The translations under genes were made by a program, and so were the position numbers. DNA of 38,026 bases. It comes from Sinosporangium siamense (GTDB lineage: Bacteria > Actinomycetota > Actinomycetes > Streptosporangiales > Streptosporangiaceae). Location of the stretch: contig NZ_BOOW01000061.1 of assembly GCF_016863435.1 (NCBI RefSeq), forward strand, positions 1-38,026. The letters run 5' to 3'. The notes under the pieces are model-generated. The model saw only the letters and a program-made list of their open reading frames with translations. It was not told the DNA's origin and searched no databases. Below, in pieces: positions 29,246 to 37,252 of this stretch (the first letter of the stretch is position 1; each line of letters begins with the position of its first letter).

Positions 29246-30460
29246 GTGAAAAGAACCGAGATTCTTGTCTCCGGCGCGGGCATCGCCGGATGCGTCGCGG
29301 CGTACTGGCTACGCGCGGCAGGTTTCGGAGTCACGGTGGTGGACCGCGAACGGCGCCTCCGGCCGGGCGGCCGCGCGGTGCGCCTCACCGACGCCGGCAC
29401 CACCGTGATCACACGCATGGGCCTCCTCGACCGCGTGCGGGAGGCGGCCCTCAAACCGGGGCGAGGCGTCGCCCTCGTCGACACCTTCGGCCGGATCACG
29501 GCCTCGACACCCCCCACCGACTACGACGCCCTCGACGTGCCGCACGGCGACCTGGTGCGGATCCTCCAGCAGGCCACCGCGCCCAAAGTCACCTACATCC
29601 TCGGCGACGGCATCGCCGACCTGGAGCAGGACGCCGGCGGCGTCACCGCCACCTTCGGCAAGGCGGCGCCCCGGCGCTTCGACCTGGTCGTCGGCGCCGA
29701 CGGGCCGCACTCGCCCGTGCGCTCACTGGTCGCCGGCCCCGGCGCGGAGATGGCCGGGGCGCACTTCCAGCCGGCCGGACTGCACTGGGCGACGTTCACC
29801 GCCGTCGAGGAGATCAACCTCGACGGATGGAGCCAGATCCACCACGCCCCCGGCCTGACGGCCATGGCCCGGGAGGGCCGCGGCCCAGGCGAGGTCAAGG
29901 TCGCGCTCTGCTTCCGCACCCGCTCCCTCTCCTTCGACCCGCACGACAACGCCGGGCACCATGACCTCCTCGCCGAGCGCTTCGCCAAGGTCAGGTGGCA
30001 GGTGCCCTACCTCCTGCGCGCCATGCGCGCCGCACCCGACTTCCGCTTCGCCTCCCTGGGGCGGGTGCGCCTCGACCGGTGGTCTTACGGCCGCGTCGTC
30101 CTGCTCGGGGACGCCGCCCACTGCCCCTCGCCCCTCAAGCACGCGGGCACCGACCTGGCCGTGGCCGGCGCCTACGTGCTCGCCGGCGAACTGGCCGCCG
30201 CCGACCACCGCAGCGCCTACACCGGCTACGAGCACTTCCTGCGCCCCCACGCCGAGCTCGCCCAGCGGCAGCCGCCGGGCGGCGTGGCCTCCCTCGTCCC
30301 CACCACCGCGCTCGGCGTCCACCTGCGCACCGCCGTCATGCGCTGGACGAGGTACGGCCCGGTGCGCGACCTGATCGCCGCCCGCGACGCCAGGGGCTCG
30401 CAGATCCCCCTCCCCGACTACAACCTGCCCGGCCGCGGCCTGCGCGCCGCCGCGGCCTGA
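29246..30460 (+). CDS. FAD-dependent monooxygenase (PHBH/TetX-like group A)
   Basis: This 404-residue flavoprotein has the N-terminal dinucleotide motif GAGIAG in VSGAGIAGCVAAYWLRAAG, the FAD/NADPH motif VGADGPHSPVRSL (DG) and the ribityl motif VVLLGDAAHCPSPLKHAGT (GD), in the order of p-hydroxybenzoate hydroxylase-fold enzymes. Such enzymes hydroxylate aromatics, polyketides or antibiotics, which in the last case can inactivate them. GTG 29246 is chosen, as the next residues KRTEILVSG fit the family; GTG 29225 is possible. It is divergent from the GntR-TetR array with operator copies between, so it is the probable target gene. Confidence 0.93.
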   Translation: MKRTEILVSGAGIAGCVAAYWLRAAGFGVTVVDRERRLRPGGRAVRLTDAGTTVITRMGLLDRVREAALKPGRGVALVDTFGRITASTPPTDYDALDVPHGDLVRILQQATAPKVTYILGDGIADLEQDAGGVTATFGKAAPRRFDLVVGADGPHSPVRSLVAGPGAEMAGAHFQPAGLHWATFTAVEEINLDGWSQIHHAPGLTAMAREGRGPGEVKVALCFRTRSLSFDPHDNAGHHDLLAERFAKVRWQVPYLLRAMRAAPDFRFASLGRVRLDRWSYGRVVLLGDAAHCPSPLKHAGTDLAVAGAYVLAGELAAADHRSAYTGYEHFLRPHAELAQRQPPGGVASLVPTTALGVHLRTAVMRWTRYGPVRDLIAARDARGSQIPLPDYNLPGRGLRAAAA

Positions 30461-30479
30461 ACCGGCCCTCCGGCCGCGA

Positions 30480-30492
30480 GTACGGCGCAGCC
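30480..30492 (+). repeat. Dispersed repeat copy (GTACGGCGCAGCC)
   Basis: The copy lies 20 bases after the monooxygenase stop codon, followed by GC-rich sequence with GGCCTGACGCCGGCC, which can fold. It belongs to the 13-mer family described under findings. Confidence 0.6.
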
Positions 30493-30557
30493 GGCCTGAC
30501 GCCGGCCCGGGCGGGGAACCGGGGGCCCTGCCCGGCCCCGGCCCGCCCGGCCTCCGC

Positions 30558-30917
30558 CTAGAGCCCGCCCTCCTCCGGCGGCGTGTACGGCACAGCCGAC
30601 CTGACGGCCCGGGCGGGGATCGGGCCGTAGATGTGGGGGAAGGTCTCGGCCGCGCCCGGCGGCTCGTAGCGCACCGGGCAGCCGAGCAGCCCCGTGTCGA
30701 CCTCCAGCAGCACCAGCGGCTCGGTCACCCCGCGGTAGAAGCGGCGCACCACGCCCGCGAGCTGGGCGTGGTCGCGGCTGGCGTGGATGAAACCCTCCTC
30801 TTCCAGGGTGCGCCCGAGCGTGGAGTGGCGGTATTCCCCGCTGCGGCGAGCACGCTCCCAGTGCTCGGCCAGCGCCAGGTGCCACACCACCCCCTCGCCG
30901 GAGGCGTGCGGGCTCAC
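30558..30917 (-). CDS. DUF952 domain protein
   Basis: This 119-residue protein fits the DUF952 family (unknown function, glutathione S-transferase-adjacent in some genomes): VVWHLALAEHWERARRSGEY, LEEEGFIHASRDHAQLAGVV and FYRGVTEPLVLLEVDTGLL, ending FPHIYGPIPARAV. The conserved GFIHxS and HIYG motifs are intact. The GTG start overlaps the GNAT stop (GTGA), so the two genes form an operon. A variant of the dispersed repeat (GTACGGCACAGCC) is inside the 3' end. Confidence 0.87.
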   Translation of the reverse strand: MSPHASGEGVVWHLALAEHWERARRSGEYRHSTLGRTLEEEGFIHASRDHAQLAGVVRRFYRGVTEPLVLLEVDTGLLGCPVRYEPPGAAETFPHIYGPIPARAVRSAVPYTPPEEGGL

Positions 30918-31471
30918 CGGGCGCGCCACTCGCGATCGAGCATCGCGTAGACCACCTCGTCGGCCCACTCGCCCTTCACGAACTCGTTCTCGGCCAGGTA
31001 TGCCTCGCGCCGCATCCCGAGGCGCTGCAGGAGCGCGGCCGAGCGGGTGTTGCGCGCGTCCAGCCGGCCGATGGTCCGGTGCGCGCCCAGCCCGTCGAAC
31101 GCCAGCCGCAGCAACTCCCGCGCGGTCTCGGTCGCATAACCGTGACCGTGGAACTCGGGGTTGAACACATAGCCGATCTCGGCCTGCCGGTGCTCCTTGG
31201 AACGGTAGAACAGCGAAGCCTCCCCGATGAGGTGACCCGTCGAGCGCAGCTCGACGGCGATCGCCATCTCCTGATCGCTCTCGGTGAGGCTTGTCTGCCC
31301 GAGCTTCACCTCCAGCGCGGCGCGGGTCTGCTCCAACGTGCGGGGCCGCCAGTAGAGGTAGCGCGCCACCTCGGGCAGCCGGTTGAAGGTGTGCAGGGCG
31401 TCGAGGTCGGCCGGGGTGAAGGCGCGCAAGGTGAGGCGCCTGGTGTGCAATGGAAAGTCAGGTTTCAGCAC
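30914..31471 (-). CDS. GNAT N-acetyltransferase (RimJ/RimL-like)
   Basis: This 185-residue acetyl-CoA-dependent acetyltransferase has TRRLTLRAFTPADLDALHTF at the N-terminus, EIGYVFNPEFHGHGYATETA carrying the acetyl-CoA loop (R/QxxGxG/A replaced by HGHGYA), and ARNTRSAALLQRLGMRREAY, typical of the Acetyltransf_3 subgroup that modifies protein N-termini or small amines. The GTG start at 31471 follows an AT-containing leader. It is co-translated with the DUF952 gene. The substrate is unknown. Confidence 0.9.
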   Translation of the reverse strand: MLKPDFPLHTRRLTLRAFTPADLDALHTFNRLPEVARYLYWRPRTLEQTRAALEVKLGQTSLTESDQEMAIAVELRSTGHLIGEASLFYRSKEHRQAEIGYVFNPEFHGHGYATETARELLRLAFDGLGAHRTIGRLDARNTRSAALLQRLGMRREAYLAENEFVKGEWADEVVYAMLDREWRAR

Positions 31472-31603
31472 GCAGCCAGACTAGGCAGCGGGGGCGGGCC
31501 GTGCGACCGGATATCGCCGTCCGCTGAACCCTTGCGCGCGAGCCGATTTCCGCCCTCACCCGCTGGCACGCTCCACCGCCCCTGCAGGCTGGGAATATTC
31601 GCC

Positions 31604-31633
31604 TTGACTTATATAAGTTGGGAGCTGTAGCGT
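31604..31633 (+). promoter_or_regulatory. Leaderless ArsR promoter with palindromic operator
   Basis: TTGACT (31604-31609), an 18-base spacer and TAGCGT (31628-31633) precede ATG 31641 by seven bases, so transcription should start at or next to the ATG. The perfect palindrome ACTTATATAAGT (31607-31618) overlaps the -35 box and spacer, a typical repressor site. Confidence 0.7.
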
Positions 31634-31640
31634 CGCCGGC

Positions 31641-32012
31641 ATGCACGCGTTCGATGTGCTCGGCGACCCGGTCCGCCGCAGAATCCTCGAGCTGCTCGCC
31701 GAGGGCGAGCAGACCTCGGGGGCCGTGTGCGCGGTCATCCGGCTCGAGTTCGGCATCTCCCAGCCCGCCGTCTCCCAGCACCTCAAAGTGCTGCGGGACA
31801 GCGGCTTCGCCACCGTGCGCCCCGACGGCGCCCGGCGGCTCTACGCCGTCAACACCACGCCATTGCAAGACATCGACACCTGGCTCGACCGCTTCCGGCG
31901 CCACTGGACCCCCCACCTGGACGCCCTGGCGACCGAGCTCGCACGCGGCCGCCGCGAGCGCCGCCTGCGCGAGACCCACCACAATCCAGAACCCGAGGGG
32001 ACCCCACAGTGA
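31641..32012 (+). CDS. ArsR-family regulator of an SRPBCC operon
   Basis: This 123-residue winged-helix regulator has FDVLGDPVRRRILELLAEGE, then FGISQPAVSQHLKVLRDSGF (recognition helix) and VRPDGARRLYAV (wing). The helical C-terminal WLDRFRRHWTPHLDALATEL is typical of ArsR proteins paired with SRPBCC/Aha1-like genes. It has no metal-site CxC, unlike the ArsR at 2.1 kb. No Shine-Dalgarno precedes the ATG, which fits a leaderless message. The stop overlaps the start of the SRPBCC gene. Confidence 0.92.
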   Translation: MHAFDVLGDPVRRRILELLAEGEQTSGAVCAVIRLEFGISQPAVSQHLKVLRDSGFATVRPDGARRLYAVNTTPLQDIDTWLDRFRRHWTPHLDALATELARGRRERRLRETHHNPEPEGTPQ

Positions 32013-32665
32013 TAGACGTCATCGAGCAGATCAACGCCGTGACCCGCCGGGTCGGCAACAGCACCTTCAACGCCGGCGAAGCCCGCACGGTCACCGTCGG
32101 CCGCACCTACGACGCCCCCGTAGAGGACGTCTGGGACGCCCTGACCAACCCCGAGCGGCTGCCCCGCTGGTTCCTGCCCGTCACCGGCGAGCTGCGCGTC
32201 GGCGGCCGATACCAGCTCGAAGGCAACGCGGGCGGCGAGATCCAGCGCTGCGACCCGCCCAAGAGCTTCTTCGCCACCTGGGAATACGGCGAGGGCAAGA
32301 GCTGGATCGAGGTCCGCCTCACCGCCGCCCCAGGCGGCCGCACCCGCCTGGAGCTCGACCACATCGCCCCCGTCGACGACGGGTTCAGGGAGTTCGACGG
32401 CCAGTTCGGCCCCGGCGCCGTCGGCCTGGGCTGGGACACCGGCCTCCTCGGCCTCTACCTGCACCTCGCCACCGGCGAGACGGTCGACCCGGCCAAGATC
32501 CAGGAGTGGACGCTGTCGGAGGAGGGCGTGCACTTCTTCACCCTGTCAAGTGAAGACTGGTGCAAAGCCGACATCGCCTCCGGCACCGACCCGGACGCCG
32601 CCCGCACCAGGGCCGCCACCACCCTCGGCTTCTACACCACCCCGCCCGAGCAGCCCCAGCCCTGA
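32009..32665 (+). CDS. SRPBCC (AHSA1-like) domain protein
   Basis: This 218-residue START-fold protein has VGRTYDAPVEDVWDALTNPE and RLPRWFLPVTGELRVGGRYQ, then SWIEVRLTAAPGGRTRLEL, and a C-terminal extension (GVHFFTLSSEDWCKADIASG). The fold has a hydrophobic cavity for lipids or other ligands; members paired with ArsR regulators are common and poorly understood. The GTG start overlaps the ArsR stop (GTGA), so it is in the same operon. A dispersed repeat copy follows 39 bases after its stop. Confidence 0.9.
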   Translation: MIDVIEQINAVTRRVGNSTFNAGEARTVTVGRTYDAPVEDVWDALTNPERLPRWFLPVTGELRVGGRYQLEGNAGGEIQRCDPPKSFFATWEYGEGKSWIEVRLTAAPGGRTRLELDHIAPVDDGFREFDGQFGPGAVGLGWDTGLLGLYLHLATGETVDPAKIQEWTLSEEGVHFFTLSSEDWCKADIASGTDPDAARTRAATTLGFYTTPPEQPQP

Positions 32666-32990
32666 CCGGCCCGGGCACGTCACAGCCGCCCTGCCCCGGT
32701 TCCGGTACGGCGCAGCCGCACTGACCGCGTGCCCCGCGCAACGCGAGCGGCCGGTGGAGCCGGGAGCCGACGGCACGACTCGTGAGGTGGCGGGACCGGG
32801 GCCGTCACCTCACGAGGCCTCGCCCCGGGACACGGCCACCCGCCGGCCGGCGGGGCGAGGGGATCGCGGGCTCTGCCGTACACCGCCCCAGGGGACAGTG
32901 GTGCCTGTGCGGGGCACCTGCGCCGTAGCCGGCACGAGCGATTGAGGATCCCCCGTGCCAGGGACGTGGGACGCGGCCGGGGACGCGAGA
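32666..32990. other. Gap before the second two-component system
   Basis: It holds one exact dispersed repeat copy GTACGGCGCAGCC (32705-32717). The inverted repeat CCTCGTGAGG is split here as ACGAGGCCTCG-like half sites near 32778-32822 (CTCGTGAGGTGGC and GTCACCTCACGAGG). No coding sequence was recognised. It must contain the promoter of the kinase gene, for which no clear boxes are seen. Confidence 0.4.
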
Positions 32991-34187
32991 ATGGCCCGCA
33001 TGGAACGATGGATCAGGTGGGCGTCCATCGGCCTTGCCCTCATCGGGGCCGCCGAGGCGGTCTTCCGGGTGCAGCGGGAGGTGCCAGCGCCCGACCGGGC
33101 GGTGCACTACGTCGTCTTCGTTGTGCTCGCGCTGGCGGGAACGCTTCCGCTCGCCTACGCGCGCAGGCAGCCCGCCGGCGCGGCGGTCGCCATGACCGCG
33201 GCCGGCACGCTGGCGATCATCGCCTTCCAGACATACACCTCCGGGGCGCTGGTCGCGCAGCTCGTCGCTCTGTTCCTGCTGGGGCGCGGCGGATCGCGGG
33301 TGACGGCGGTCGTGCTGGCTCTGCCGTTCACCGTTACGGCGCTGATCGGGGCGGCCGGCACGGGAGTCTCCGTCCCCTTCGGCGCCGCGCCGCACACGCC
33401 ACCGCCGGCGGCGCCCGACGGCGATCACCTGGGCTTCCCGATCGCGCTGCTGGGGGTGCTGGCCCCGGCGGCGGCCCTGGCCGGGGTCGGGTGGCGCACC
33501 CGCGAGGAGAACGCGCAGATCACGGCCGAAAAGCAGATCATCGCCGACACCCGGCTAGAGCACGTGGCACGAGGGGAGCGCGCCCGGATCGCACGGGAGC
33601 TCCACGACGTGGTGGCCCACCACATCTCCATGGTCGTGGTGCAGGCGGAGACCGCACGCCTGGCCACACCCGGCATGCCGGAGGAGGGGGCCGAGCGGCT
33701 CGGGCGCATCGGCGACACGGCCCGGGCCGCGCTGACCGAGATGCGCCGCCTGCTCGGCGTGCTGCGCGAGGACGCCGAAGCCGGTGTGGCCGCGCTCGAA
33801 CCGCAGCCCGGCCTGGACGGGCTCGCCCGGCTGATCGGCGAGGCACGCGAGGCGGGCGGCAACGAGATCCGCCTGTCGGTGACCGGCGATCCGGTCCCAC
33901 TCGATCCGGGGGTGGAGCTGGCGGTCTACCGCATCGTCCAGGAGGCGCTCACCAACGCGCGCCGGCACGCGCCGGGTGCGTCCGTGCAGGTCCGGCTGCG
34001 CTACACGCCCGGGGCGCTTGAACTGGCGATATGTGACGACGGACCCGGCCCCTCGGGGGCCGGGGGCCACGGCCTGACCGGCATGCGCGAGCGCGCCCTG
34101 GCCGCCGGCGGCGAACTCACCTGCGGCCCCGCACCCGGCGGCGGGTTCCGCGTCCAGGCCCGGCTTCCCGGAAGGACGCCCGAATGA
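32991..34187 (+). CDS. NarL-family sensor histidine kinase
   Basis: This 398-residue kinase has four to five membrane helices in residues 10-165 (IRWASIGLALIGAAEAVF, YVVFVVLALAGTLPLAYA, LGFPIALLGVLAPAAALAG). The HisKA_3 dimerisation helix has ARIARELHDVVAHHISMVVV (phosphoacceptor His), and the HATPase_c domain has VQEALTNARRHAPGASV (N box), ICDDGPGPSG (G1) and GLTGMRERAL (G2). There is no separate sensor domain. ATG 32991 or 33000 may be the start. It is followed by its response regulator with an ATGA overlap. No obvious target operon is adjacent. Confidence 0.92.
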   Translation: MARMERWIRWASIGLALIGAAEAVFRVQREVPAPDRAVHYVVFVVLALAGTLPLAYARRQPAGAAVAMTAAGTLAIIAFQTYTSGALVAQLVALFLLGRGGSRVTAVVLALPFTVTALIGAAGTGVSVPFGAAPHTPPPAAPDGDHLGFPIALLGVLAPAAALAGVGWRTREENAQITAEKQIIADTRLEHVARGERARIARELHDVVAHHISMVVVQAETARLATPGMPEEGAERLGRIGDTARAALTEMRRLLGVLREDAEAGVAALEPQPGLDGLARLIGEAREAGGNEIRLSVTGDPVPLDPGVELAVYRIVQEALTNARRHAPGASVQVRLRYTPGALELAICDDGPGPSGAGGHGLTGMRERALAAGGELTCGPAPGGGFRVQARLPGRTPE

Positions 34188-34837
34188 TCCGCATCGTCGT
34201 GGCCGACGACCACCTCGTCGTCCGTACGGGTTTCGCCGAGCTGCTCGGCACCCAACCTGACTTCGAGGTCGCGGGAACGGCTCAGGACGGAGCCGAGGCG
34301 GTGCGCATGTGTGCCGAGCTCACGCCGGACGTCGTGCTCATGGACATCCGGATGCCGGTCATGGACGGCATCGAGGCCACGCGGCGGCTGGAGGGCGGCC
34401 CGCGGGTGCTGATCCTGACGACCTTCGACCTCGACGAATACGTCTACGACGCCCTGCGCGCCGGAGCCAGCGGGTTCCTGCTGAAGGACGTCACGGCCGA
34501 GCGGCTGTTCGACGCGGTGCGCGTGATCGCCGCGGGGGAGGCCCTGCTGGCGCCGGCGGTCACCCGGCGGCTGATCGGCGAGTTCGCCCGGCAGCGTCCC
34601 CCGCGGGAGACCCCGGTGCTCACCGGTCTGACGCCCCGCGAGACCGAGGTCTTGCGGCTGGTCGCCGAGGGGCTGTCCAACCCCGAGGTCGCGGCCCGCC
34701 TCACCGTCACCGAGGAGACCGTGAAGACCCACGTCAGCCGCATCCTCGGCAAGCTCGGCCTGCGCGACAGGACCCAGGCGGCGGTCACCGCCTACGAGTC
34801 CGGCCTCATCGTCCCGCGCGGCCACAGGCCACGCTGA
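34184..34837 (+). CDS. NarL/LuxR-type response regulator
   Basis: This 217-residue response regulator has a receiver domain with ADD at residues 7-9, phospho-Asp54 (LMDIRMP), Thr-containing TTFDLDEYVYDALRAGASGF and Lys in LLKD. The LuxR DNA-binding domain is LTPRETEVLRLVAEGLSNPE and VTEETVKTHVSRILGKLGL. It overlaps its kinase gene by four bases. It is convergent with, and clearly related to, the response regulator at 34951-35601. Confidence 0.94.
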   Translation: MIRIVVADDHLVVRTGFAELLGTQPDFEVAGTAQDGAEAVRMCAELTPDVVLMDIRMPVMDGIEATRRLEGGPRVLILTTFDLDEYVYDALRAGASGFLLKDVTAERLFDAVRVIAAGEALLAPAVTRRLIGEFARQRPPRETPVLTGLTPRETEVLRLVAEGLSNPEVAARLTVTEETVKTHVSRILGKLGLRDRTQAAVTAYESGLIVPRGHRPR

Positions 34838-34856
34838 CCGGCCGCCGGGCCTCGCG

Positions 34857-34869
34857 TGCTTCGCCGTAC
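34857..34869 (-). repeat. Dispersed repeat copy, minus orientation
   Basis: TGCTTCGCCGTAC is the reverse complement of GTACGGCGAAGCA, one base off the core. It lies 19 bases after the response regulator stop, in the 113-base space between two convergent operons. Confidence 0.5.
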
Positions 34870-34950
34870 CCCGCCGCGGGGCCGCGAACGGCAGGCGGGG
34901 GAGAGGCCGGCCAGCCCCCCGCCAGTATGTATGCCCGCAAAACGCCGCGT

Positions 34951-35601
34951 TCAGGAGCTGTAGCCGGGCCGCACCAGCCCCGTCTCATAACCCACGATCA
35001 CCAACTGGGCCCGGTCGTGCGCGGCCAGCTTGGACATCACCCGGTTGACGTGCGTCTTCACCGTCGCCGGGCTCATGCCCAGCAGCGCCCCGATCTGCGC
35101 GTTGGTGAGCCCCCGCGCCACCTCCGTCAGCACCTCACGCTCCCGCGCGGTCAGCGGCGCCAGCCGCGCCGCGCTCGGCTCACCACCGGGACGGGCCGCG
35201 AACTCCTCGATCAGCCGCCGCGTCACCCCCGGCGACAGCAGCGCGTCGCCGCGGGCCGCCACCCGCACGGCATGCCGGATCTCCACCGGTTCGGCGTCCT
35301 TCACCAGGAAACCACTCGCCCCCGCCCGCAACGCCTCATACACGTATTCATCCAGATCGAACGTCGTCACCACCACCACACGAGTGCGCCCCGCCAGGCG
35401 GCGCGTAGCCTCCAGCCCGTCCATGCCGGGCATGCGCACATCCATCAGCACCACATCCGGCCGCAGCTCACCCGCCAGCCGCACCGCCTGCGCGCCGTCG
35501 GACGCCTCACCCACCACCGACAGGCCCGCCTCCGCCTCAAGCAGCGCCCGCAGGCCCGCCCGCACCAGCGGCTGATCGTCGGCCAGCAACACCGTGATCA
35601 C
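34951..35601 (-). CDS. NarL/LuxR-type response regulator
   Basis: This 216-residue response regulator has receiver residues ADD (7-9), phospho-Asp54 (LMDVRMPGMDG), TTFDLDEYVYEALRAGASGF and Lys in LVKD. The LuxR domain is LTAREREVLTEVARGLTNAQ and MSPATVKTHVNRVMSKLAAHD. It is very similar to the convergent regulator at 34184-34837, suggesting duplication. The GTG start overlaps the kinase stop. Since its kinase is frameshifted, it may be without its own partner. Confidence 0.94.
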   Translation of the reverse strand: MITVLLADDQPLVRAGLRALLEAEAGLSVVGEASDGAQAVRLAGELRPDVVLMDVRMPGMDGLEATRRLAGRTRVVVVTTFDLDEYVYEALRAGASGFLVKDAEPVEIRHAVRVAARGDALLSPGVTRRLIEEFAARPGGEPSAARLAPLTAREREVLTEVARGLTNAQIGALLGMSPATVKTHVNRVMSKLAAHDRAQLVIVGYETGLVRPGYSS

Positions 35602-36693
35602 GTCGGAAGAGTCACCGCCACCCGGAACCCGCCCTCAGGACCGTCGCCGACACTGAGCCGCCCGCCCACCGCCGCCACCCGCTCGGCCATCCCGGCCAGC
35701 CCGTGCCCCGCGGCCCCGTCCGGCGCGGCGGCCCGGCCCGTGCCGTCGTCGTCGACGCGCACATGCACACCGTGCTCGTCATAGCGCACCCGCACCGTCG
35801 CCCGGCTCGCCCCACCGTGCCGCATCGTGTTGGTCAGCGCCTCCTGCACCACCCGGTAGACCGTCAAGTCGACCGCCGGCGGCAGCGGCCGCTCCGGGCC
35901 GACGACGTCAAGCCGCACCGGGATCGCCGCCGCCTCCGCCAGCGCCGCGAGCTGCGCCGTCCCCGGCGGCGGCGCGTCGCGCAGCACCCCGAGCACCCCC
36001 TTCATCTCGGCCAGCGCCTGCCTGCTCGCCGTACGGATCACCGCCAGGGCCTTGCGCGCCTCCTCCGGGCCGCCGGCCCGCTCCACCGCCTCGGCGGCCA
36101 CCCCCGCGTGCAACGCGATCACCGCCACCGTGTGGGAGGTCACATCGTGCAGCTCCCTGGCGAGCTCCAGGCGCACCTCCTGGGTGCGGCGCCGCGCCTC
36201 CTCCTCGCGGGTGCGCTCGGCCTCGGCCGCGCGCCGCTCCACCTCCGCGGTGTAGGCGCGCCGCCCCCCTGGACACCTCCGCCACCTGGGCGACCGCCAT
36301 CACGATCAGCGCCCAGATCAGCAGCCCCACCAGCCTGTCGAGCTCGGGCGCGAGCACCAGCCCCACCAGGGGCACGCCGATCAGGTAACCCGCCGCCGCC
36401 CACCCCGCGCCGCGCCTGCCCGCCCCGATCACCGCGAACACCGCCATCAGCGCCGGCGCGGGCCACATGGCGTAGGCGTAACCGAGCAGGAAGTAGACCG
36501 TCGCCGCCGCCGTGCACACGACCAGGCTCACCAGCGGCCGCTCCCGCAGCCACACCAGCCCCAGCCCCGCCGCGGCCAGCAGCACCCCGCCGGTCACGTC
36601 GAGCGGCCGGGCGTGCGGCTGCGCACCGTGGGCGAGCACCGAACTGGTGACCACCACGACCAGCACCCCGGCCACAAGCGCGAACCTGACCAC
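35598..36693 (-). pseudogene. NarL-family sensor histidine kinase with a frameshift
   Basis: The 5' frame (from GTG 36693) encodes five hydrophobic helices (FALVAGVLVVVVTSSVLA, VTGGVLLAAAGLGLVWL, SLVVCTAAATVYFLLGYAYA, GYLIGVPLVGLVL, LIWALIVMAVAQVAEVS). The 3' frame encodes ARELHDVTSHTVAVIALHAG (phosphoacceptor His), VQEALTNTMRHGGAS, VDDDGTGRAAAP and HGLAGMAERV. The switch falls at a run of six C on the plus strand (36264-36269). With five, the protein would be continuous (SRGRRAYTAEVERRAAE) and about 365 residues. It is either a true inactivating mutation, a phase-variable tract, or a sequencing error. It is otherwise intact and in an operon with the response regulator. Confidence 0.8.
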
Positions 36694-36699
36694 GCCCGC

Positions 36700-36750
36700 A
36701 CCCTAGCCCGCCCATCCCGCCCGGGACATCCACCCAGCGCGGTATACCGC
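36700..36750 (-). promoter_or_regulatory. Kinase promoter: -10 TAGGGT and palindrome GCGGTATACCGC
   Basis: TAGGGT (36705-36700, minus strand) ends six bases before GTG 36693, suggesting a leaderless transcript. A perfect 12-bp palindrome, GCGGTATACCGC, lies at 36739-36750, in the usual place for a response-regulator or repressor site. Its right half also occurs upstream of the ABC operon at 4.6 kb. Confidence 0.5.
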
Positions 36751-36792
36751 CTACGGCGATCGCGGTCCGCCCGGCATCCCGGCAAAAGCAAA

Positions 36793-36837
36793 GGCGACCG
36801 CCTGCCCGCAGGGCCTCACCCCGCGCAGGCGGTCGCC
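36793..36837 (-). terminator. Intrinsic terminator of the small membrane protein gene
   Basis: GGCGACCGCCTG and CAGGCGGTCGCC make a perfect 12-bp stem with a 21-base loop. On the minus strand it is followed by TTTGCTTTTGCC, a broken U run. It starts eight bases after the stop codon at 36845. This is the clearest terminator in the window. Confidence 0.8.
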
Positions 36838-36844
36838 GCGGGTG

Positions 36845-36988
36845 CTACTTCCCGGCCGCGGCCTGGCGCTCGGCGCGCAGCTCGGCGGCCTTGGCACGGG
36901 CCTCGCTGCGCACCAGCCAGACGATCCCGGCGACAAACGCGCCACCGACCACCAGCGGCGGGACAAGCGCGGAAACGATCTCGAACAC
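36845..36988 (-). CDS. Small membrane protein, 47 aa
   Basis: GTG 36988, with GGGG about eight bases upstream, opens a 48-codon frame. A single hydrophobic helix, VSALVPPLVVGGAFVAGIVW at residues 5-24, is followed by a charged helix, RSEARAKAAELRAERQAAAG, so the protein is membrane-anchored with a cytoplasmic tail. CATAAT at 37034-37039 on this strand could be the -10 box. Having its own promoter-like box and a strong terminator, it is probably a real, independently expressed gene. The family is unknown. Confidence 0.7.
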   Translation of the reverse strand: MFEIVSALVPPLVVGGAFVAGIVWLVRSEARAKAAELRAERQAAAGK

Positions 36989-37130
36989 GAAACGACCCCA
37001 CAGGCATCAGACTGACCGCATCAAGCTTCTACATTATGTCGAAGCCGACGGTGGCCCGTCCCGCCACCCGCCCGGAGAGTCCGGCCCCACCCGGCCCACC
37101 GGACCGGCGGCGATGATCCATCAGCGGCCG

Positions 37131-37252
37131 GTACGGCGCAGCCCTCGATTCGGGCTCCCGCCGCACACACCCGTGACCCGCACCGCCGGGCACGGCGCAG
37201 CCCCCGCCTCGGAGGCCCCCGCCGTACACATCCGTGATCACGCACCGCCGGG
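37131..37252 (+). repeat. Two tandem copies of a structured ~60-bp repeat
   Basis: Two units (starting 37131 and 37190) each begin G[TC]ACGGCGCAGCCC, contain a small hairpin (AGCCC facing GGGCT in the first, GCCTC facing GAGGC in the second) and CCGCCG[CT]ACACA[CT]CCGTGA, and end GCACCGCCGGG. The second also has an inverted copy of the core, CGCCGTAC (37220-37227). The rest of the 37017-37341 gap holds no gene. Confidence 0.65.
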
